From: Nocardioides sp. Root240
Lineage (GTDB): Bacteria; Actinomycetota; Actinomycetes; Propionibacteriales; Nocardioidaceae
Reading direction: 5' to 3'
Length of the DNA: 64,000 bases
NCBI RefSeq assembly: GCF_001428825.1
Contig: NZ_LMIT01000002.1
Coordinates: 195,510-259,509, forward strand
Shown here: piece by piece, positions 59,932 through 64,000 of the stretch
Layout: each line of letters opens with the position of its first letter
How positions within the stretch are numbered: the first letter of the stretch is position 1
Made by a program: the position numbers and the translations under genes
Notes under the pieces: generated by a model
What the model was told of the DNA's origin: nothing
The model's database searches: none
Seen by the model: the letters and a program-made list of their open reading frames with translations, nothing else

Positions 59932-61428
59932 GTGACCTTCCCCACCCTCGTCGACAAGCGAGCGGCCGAGCACCCAGCGGGTCCCGCCGTCGCCGACGGC
60001 ACCACGTCGCTGACCAACGCCGACCTGCTCGCCCGCGTGGGAGCGGCTGCCGCACAGCTCGCCGACCTCGGCATCGGCTCGGGCGATGTCGTTGCCCTGC
60101 GCCTGACCAACCGCGTCGAGTTCGTCGTCCTGCTCTTCGCGGCCTGGCGCCTCGGTGCGACCGTCACGCCGGTCAACCCCGCCCTGACCGACGTCGAGGT
60201 GGAGCGCCAGCTCGACGACTCCGCCGCACGCCTCCTCGTCATCGAGGAGGACTCGGCCGGAGTGGGCGACGTACCCACCCTGTCGGTCGCCGACCTGGCT
60301 CGCGAGACCTCGACCGATGTTCCGCCGGTCGAGGACCCGTCGGCCCTCGCACTGCTCATCTACACCTCCGGCACCACCGGAACGCCCAAGGGCGTGATGC
60401 TCGATCACGCCAATCTCGATGCGATGACGCGCATGGGACAAGCGGCGCTCGAGGTCGGCCCTGAGGACCGCTGCCTGCTGATCCTGCCGCTCTTCCACGT
60501 CAACGGCATCGTCGTCAGCATCCTCACCCCGCTGCGGGCCGGCGCCAGCGTCGTCATCGCCGAGCGCTTCAACCCGACCACCTTCTTCGACAGCATCGAG
60601 CGGCACCGCCCGACGTACTTCTCGGCCGTCCCCACGATCTACAGCATGCTCGCTGCCCTGCCGACCGACGTACGCCCCGACACGAGCTCAGTGAGGTTCG
60701 CCGTCTGCGGCGCCGCCCCGGCCTCGGCGGACCTGCTCGCGCGCTTCGAGGCCCGCTTCGGGTTCCCACTGGTCGAGGGCTACGGACTGTCCGAGGCGAC
60801 GTGCGGGTCGACGATCAACCCCGTCGACGGGCTCCGCAAGCCCGGAACCGTGGGACTGCCGTTCCCCGGTCAGGACCTGCGCATCCTCGGCGCCGAGGGC
60901 CGTCCCGTCCCGCCCGGCGAGAACGGCGAGGTGGAGGTGCGCGGCGCCAACGTGATGCGCGGCTACCTTGGCCGCCCGGAGGACACAGCCGCCGTCCTCA
61001 CCGACGGCTGGCTCCGCACCGGCGATGTCGGCCACCTCGACGACGACGGCTACCTGACCATCGTGGGCCGCTCCAAGGAGATGATCATCCGCGGCGGCGA
61101 GAACGTCTACCCCAAGGAGATCGAGGACGTCCTCGCCGGCGACCTCGCCGTCCTCGAGGCCGCCGTCATCGGCGTACCCGACGAGAAGTGGGGCGAGATC
61201 GTCGTCGCCTACGTCCAGCCCCGGCCCGGCGCCACGATCGACGTCGAGGCGCTCAAGGTGCGCTGCCGGGACCAGCTCAGCGGCTACAAGCGCCCCACGG
61301 CGATCCACGTGCTGGAGTCCTTGCCGAAGAATGCGGTCGGCAAGCTCGACAAGAGGTCGCTGCGCGATCAGGACCGCTCGATGGCAAACGCGAGCATGAA
61401 CCCGGCGGTCGCGATGAAGCCCGCGTAG
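59932..61428 (+). CDS. Acyl-CoA ligase (AMP-binding, class I adenylate-forming)
   Basis: The 498-residue enzyme activates a carboxylic acid as acyl-AMP then acyl-CoA. Motifs: YTSGTTGTPKGVMLDH (P-loop), GYGLSEATCGS, TGDVGHLDDDGY, GRSKEMIIRGGENVYPKEIE and the C-terminal catalytic Lys in LPKNAVGKLDKRSL. The last about 20 residues (from RSMANASMNP) are antisense to the end of the ZIP gene and look foreign to the family, as if the original stop was lost. GTG start with GGAGG upstream. Confidence 0.92.
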   Translation: MTFPTLVDKRAAEHPAGPAVADGTTSLTNADLLARVGAAAAQLADLGIGSGDVVALRLTNRVEFVVLLFAAWRLGATVTPVNPALTDVEVERQLDDSAARLLVIEEDSAGVGDVPTLSVADLARETSTDVPPVEDPSALALLIYTSGTTGTPKGVMLDHANLDAMTRMGQAALEVGPEDRCLLILPLFHVNGIVVSILTPLRAGASVVIAERFNPTTFFDSIERHRPTYFSAVPTIYSMLAALPTDVRPDTSSVRFAVCGAAPASADLLARFEARFGFPLVEGYGLSEATCGSTINPVDGLRKPGTVGLPFPGQDLRILGAEGRPVPPGENGEVEVRGANVMRGYLGRPEDTAAVLTDGWLRTGDVGHLDDDGYLTIVGRSKEMIIRGGENVYPKEIEDVLAGDLAVLEAAVIGVPDEKWGEIVVAYVQPRPGATIDVEALKVRCRDQLSGYKRPTAIHVLESLPKNAVGKLDKRSLRDQDRSMANASMNPAVAMKPA

Positions 61429-62117
61429 AGGTGGGTCCGCTCGAAGGCCTCCGGGATCATCGTGTCGGAGACCATCGCGAGGATCGCCCCGGCGGCGAGC
61501 GCCGTGATGACGGCGACGAGCTCGGGGGACGCGCCCTCGAGCAGCGCCGCCCCGAGGAGTCCGGCGACACCGCTCGCGACGGCGATCGCGGTCCACACCC
61601 CGAACACGTAGCGCGCGCTACGGCCGTTGCGCTTCATGCCGGCAGCGCTCGAGAGCCCCTCGGGAAGGTTGGAGATGACGATGGCGGCCAGGACCGGCAC
61701 TCCCACGCCGTTGCCGCTGAGGAGCGACAGGCCCAGCACCACTGACTCGGGGATGCCGTCGAGGAGCGCACCGACCGCGATGGCGGCACCCGACCCCGTG
61801 TGCTCCTGCTCCGAGGGCTGCTGGTCGCCGGACCGCTTGCGGTGCGCCGCCCCCCGCCGCGCCAGCAGCACGTTGGCCGTGACGTAGATCGAGGCCCCGG
61901 CGAGGAACCCGACCGCCGTCGCGACGAGGCCTCCGCCGCGCTCAGCCTCGTCCACCAGGTCGAAGGCCAGCGCCGAGATGAGCACCCCGGCACCGAACGC
62001 CATGACTGACGCCACCACCCGCTGGGGGACGGAGACGAACCACGCGACCAGCGCGCCGACGACCAGCGCCCCACCCGCGAAGAGTCCCCAGGCGCCGGCC
62101 TGGAGCCAGACAGGCAT
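61368..62117 (-). CDS. ZIP-family metal transporter
   Basis: The 249-residue membrane protein has eight predicted helices and the ZIP metal-path motifs GALLDGIPESVVLGLSLL and ISNLPEGLSSAAGMKR, with a His-poor cytoplasmic loop (RRGAAHRKRSGDQQPSEQEH). It probably imports or exports zinc or another divalent metal. Its 3' end overlaps the convergent acyl-CoA ligase by 61 nt. ATG 62117; GTG 62126 is an alternative; neither has a strong ribosome site. Confidence 0.87.
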   Translation of the reverse strand: MPVWLQAGAWGLFAGGALVVGALVAWFVSVPQRVVASVMAFGAGVLISALAFDLVDEAERGGGLVATAVGFLAGASIYVTANVLLARRGAAHRKRSGDQQPSEQEHTGSGAAIAVGALLDGIPESVVLGLSLLSGNGVGVPVLAAIVISNLPEGLSSAAGMKRNGRSARYVFGVWTAIAVASGVAGLLGAALLEGASPELVAVITALAAGAILAMVSDTMIPEAFERTHLYAGFIATAGFMLAFAIERS

Positions 62118-62251
62118 CAGCGGCACCAGAGTCCGCGCGCATCGGTCGCTGCCCTGTGGACGTGGATCCGGGAGACAGGCACGAGGCAGACGGTACCCGC
62201 GGCGGGGCCCACGCAGTCAGCCAAGCATGCGGGCCACGACCTCGAGACGCC

Positions 62252-62280
62252 GATGGCCCCGGGGGAGACCCGGGGCCATC
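62252..62280. terminator. Perfect 12-bp stem hairpin in intergenic region
   Basis: GATGGCCCCGGG and CCCGGGGCCATC are exact complements around a 5-nt loop. No T-run follows. It lies in the 62118-62473 gap, otherwise without a gene; the gap also has a short TGAC tandem (about 62334-62345). Possibly a terminator or boundary structure. Confidence 0.5.
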
Positions 62281-62437
62281 GGTTGGTCGAGCATGAGCAG
62301 ATCGATCAGCTCACGAATCAGATGTCGTAGTTCTGACTGACTGACCCATGCTGACCTGCGCAAACGGCGAAGAAGGCCGGCTGTTTGTACCGGAGTTGTA
62401 ACAGGCTACCCCGTGTTCTCGGTCGTCCTGGCCGCGT

Positions 62438-62472
62438 TTGACGGACAACTACGTCTAAGCGAACATATATGT
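62438..62472 (+). promoter_or_regulatory. Promoter and palindrome before AbiE-like antitoxin
   Basis: TTGACG (62438-62443) is a good -35; an A/T-rich -10 lies near 62462-62468. The perfect palindrome ACATATATGT (62463-62472) ends one base before the ATG, where bound antitoxin would block transcription. Autoregulation is inferred. Confidence 0.5.
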
Positions 62473-62473
62473 C

Positions 62474-63136
62474 ATGTCGTTGCTCGCCGTCTCCGATGCT
62501 GCTGTGAGGCTCGGCATCTCGACGCGACAGGTCCAGCACCTGGTCGCGCGGGGCGATCTGCGCTCACTGGCCAGGGGAGTGGTCGACGAGACCTCAGTCG
62601 AACGACTGCTGGCCGTTCGCCGCGGTTCCCACACGAGGGCGTGGGCTGAGTCGACGGCCTGGGCCGCAGTGGCCCTGCTGTCTGGACTGGACGCGGGGTG
62701 GCTGGGGGAGAGCCAGCGATCCCGGCTCAGAGGACGCCTCCGCGGGCTCGGTGCTGAGGAACTCATCGAGCGCGCGCGTGGGCGAGCCAGCGTCAGCAGG
62801 TACGTGGCACACCGCAGCGCAGGGGAGCGGCTTCGTTCGGAGCTGGTCGACACAGCGTCGGCGGCTGAGCGACTGGGATTGGCAGCGACGAACGTGATCG
62901 ATGGCTACCTGGCCGCGACTGCCGCGAAAGCGGTTGTGTCGCGACACAGCCTGATTCGCGATGACACCGGGATCGTGACGCTGCGCGCGACGTCCATGGA
63001 TCTCGATGTGCTCCGTGAGCTGGTCAGCGCCAGCGATGTCTTGGCTGCACTCGATCTGGCCGAGTCCCTCGATGTCCGCGAGAGGCGCGCCGGAGTCGAC
63101 GCTCTTGGCCGAGCTCTGGACGTGTTCCGTGCCTGA
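62474..63136 (+). CDS. AbiE-like antitoxin/HTH regulator, intact
   Basis: The 220-residue protein begins with a MerR/excisionase-type winged helix (VSDAAVRLGISTRQVQHLVARGDLRSL). The rest is helical with many Leu/Ala/Arg. Its stop overlaps a GTG frame that matches the start of a nucleotidyltransferase AbiEii-type toxin, so I call it the antitoxin of a type IV-like pair. Base use is less GC-biased than the neighbours, suggesting transfer. The exact family is not certain. Confidence 0.6.
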   Translation: MSLLAVSDAAVRLGISTRQVQHLVARGDLRSLARGVVDETSVERLLAVRRGSHTRAWAESTAWAAVALLSGLDAGWLGESQRSRLRGRLRGLGAEELIERARGRASVSRYVAHRSAGERLRSELVDTASAAERLGLAATNVIDGYLAATAAKAVVSRHSLIRDDTGIVTLRATSMDLDVLRELVSASDVLAALDLAESLDVRERRAGVDALGRALDVFRA

Positions 63137-63240
63137 GCGGCCGACCATCGACGTGGCCACGCCCGTCGGTGGCTGGGGCGCACCTTGGCCGAACGTCGCC
63201 GAGATCGAGGCTGTGTTGTCCCATGACAAGTGGACTCTCG
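63129..63240 (+). pseudogene. Truncated AbiEii-like nucleotidyltransferase toxin gene
   Basis: A GTG at 63129, 8 nt inside the antitoxin gene, opens a frame reading VPERPTIDVATP ... WPNVAEIEAVLSHDKWTLV. This is typical of the N-terminus of AbiEii-type nucleotidyltransferases, where a GG-metal-site core should follow. Here the likeness ends at about codon 37, exactly where the convergent TetR gene ends; the remaining frame to 63347 is antisense to TetR. The toxin was probably cut off by a deletion or insertion. Confidence 0.55.
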
Positions 63241-63810
63241 TCAGAGCGCAGAGCTCGCCTCTCGCAGGGTCTCCAGCGCGGCCAAGGCGTGCGGCCCGAA
63301 GTCTGAGCCGTCGTGTGCGTCCACCCAGGCGGCGTACCCTTGCTTGAAGGCGAGTACGCCCATCTCGGCGGCGAGGTGGGCCACGGGCTCGGCGAATCCC
63401 CTAGCGACCAGCGCTTCAGTCATGGCGACTGAAAGACCGATCCGCTTGAGCGCCTCGCGCTCCTGGAGCTCGGCGCTCGACGCAATCGCAGCCTTCATCT
63501 GAGGGGCGATCTCGCGGTTCATCGGGCCGAACGCCTCGCTGGCTCGCTGGAGTCCGACAGCGACTGCGCCTAGCGGCGTCGCCTCAGCTGTCGCCGCGGA
63601 AATGCCCTCGGCAAGCAGCTGGCTCAGTAGGGCCTGACCGGCGGAGAGTAGCTCACGTTTGTCCGGAAAGTGCCGAAAGAACGTGCTCTTGGTGACGCCG
63701 GCACGCTCGGTGATCTCAGCGACAGTCGTCGCGTCGTATCCCTGATCGGCGAAGAGTTCGACCGCTGATACGACCAATCGCTCCCGTGCTCCGGGTTGCC
63801 ACCTTGCCAT
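63241..63810 (-). CDS. TetR-family repressor next to NAD(P)-binding gene
   Basis: The 189-residue protein has the TetR motif TVAEITERAGVTKSTFFRHFPDKRELL and a C-terminal domain with no recognised ligand site. It is divergent from the NAD(P)-binding gene at 63898 across a strong operator array. Its stop lies at the break point of the toxin pseudogene. The in-frame extension to 63975 would cross the operators, so the ATG at 63810 is used. Confidence 0.9.
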   Translation of the reverse strand: MARWQPGARERLVVSAVELFADQGYDATTVAEITERAGVTKSTFFRHFPDKRELLSAGQALLSQLLAEGISAATAEATPLGAVAVGLQRASEAFGPMNREIAPQMKAAIASSAELQEREALKRIGLSVAMTEALVARGFAEPVAHLAAEMGVLAFKQGYAAWVDAHDGSDFGPHALAALETLREASSAL

Positions 63811-63836
63811 GCGGCAGATCCTAGGCGATGGCACCC

Positions 63837-63882
63837 TTGTCCCATCACTTTGGTAGGGTGATGGGACAAAAGTCCCATCACC
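63837..63882. promoter_or_regulatory. Triple half-site operator array (GTCCCATCAC)
   Basis: Three GTCCCATCAC half-sites make two overlapping palindromes: TTGTCCCATCAC (63837-63848) with GTGATGGGACAA (63858-63869), 9-nt spacer; and GGTGATGGGAC (63857-63867) with GTCCCATCACC (63872-63882), 4-nt AAAA spacer. All arms are perfect. It fills the TetR/oxidoreductase divergent promoter. Confidence 0.75.
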
Positions 63883-63897
63883 CCATCTGGAGTCACC

Positions 63898-64000
63898 ATG
63901 AAGGTCTTCGTCACCGGCGCAACCGGCAACATCGGTTCGGCGGTCGTCACTGAGCTCACCGCTCACTCGCACCAAGTCATTGGGCTTGCCCGGTCGGCGG
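63898..64000 (+). CDS. NAD(P)-binding oxidoreductase/epimerase, partial
   Basis: The window ends after 34 codons. The visible start, [17 protein letters not shown], is the GxxGxxG cofactor loop of NmrA-like or extended SDR enzymes. GGAG lies 5 nt upstream. Likely regulated by the divergent TetR through the adjacent operator array. Confidence 0.85.
   Translation, partial: MKVFVTGATGNIGSAVVTELTAHSHQVIGLARSA

Noticed and set aside
62334..62345. Short TGAC tandem in the 62-kb gap
   Set aside because: Only about three units; too short to call a functional repeat or CRISPR-like array.
1..64000. tRNA, rRNA, CRISPR arrays, insertion sequences, integrases or phage structural genes
   Set aside because: None was recognised on either strand; the AbiE-like remnant and SNF2 ATPase are the only hints of mobile DNA.

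Overview
The window is GC-rich chromosomal DNA from an actinobacterium. Evidence is the very high third-position GC, frequent GTG starts, ATGA/GTGA stop-start overlaps, GAF-ANTAR regulators, a deazaflavin (F420)-type oxidoreductase and long false antisense ORFs. The gene mix recalls Nocardioides-like soil bacteria, but that is inference only; there is no rRNA or other taxonomic marker. I saw no tRNA, rRNA, CRISPR array or insertion sequence.

Layout. 0.2-7.3 kb: a divergent TetR gene and a tightly coupled operon for agmatine/putrescine use (APC permease, amidohydrolase, agmatine deiminase, N-carbamoylputrescine amidase-like hydrolase, flavin amine oxidase) with a perfect palindrome in the shared promoter. 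7.3-14.5 kb: single genes (SelO, WrbA-like, PlsC-like, secreted M43 metalloprotease, PAP2-type membrane enzyme, Ddn-type oxidoreductase). 14.6-17.0 kb: an atypical NarL/LuxR response regulator and two GAF-ANTAR regulators.

17.1-43.9 kb: a large cell-surface polysaccharide locus. It holds two giant secreted PKD/beta-propeller proteins sharing a repeated module, a WbaP-like initiating transferase, a PssD/PssE-type split glycosyltransferase, a histidine kinase/response regulator pair, a Wzz-like protein with a dead kinase domain, a Wzx-like flippase, a sulfotransferase, a ParB-like/methyltransferase fusion, an APH-like kinase, a secreted glycosidase-like protein, a GT2 enzyme, a CDP-alcohol phosphotransferase, an apparent Wzy-Wzz fusion, and a lipoprotein coupled to another response regulator. 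Nearly every promoter region here carries a variant of one inverted repeat, CCCAA-(2-3 nt)-TTGGG. I read the locus as one regulon, probably controlled by its own NarL-type regulators; this is the most interesting candidate system in the window.

44.0-48.3 kb: DJ-1/PfpI protein, orphan SNF2-type helicase, a secreted unknown and an NAD-dependent reductase. 48.4-61.4 kb: catabolic or detoxification clusters built round two TetR switches (three paralogous alpha/beta hydrolases, quinone-oxidoreductase-like MDR, Old Yellow Enzyme, SDR, CrtA-like monooxygenase; then GMC oxidoreductase, crotonase, a further hydrolase and acyl-CoA ligase). 61.4-64 kb: a ZIP transporter, then a less GC-biased patch with an AbiE-like antitoxin whose toxin gene is cut off after about 37 codons, and a TetR gene divergent from an NAD(P)-binding protein that runs off the end.
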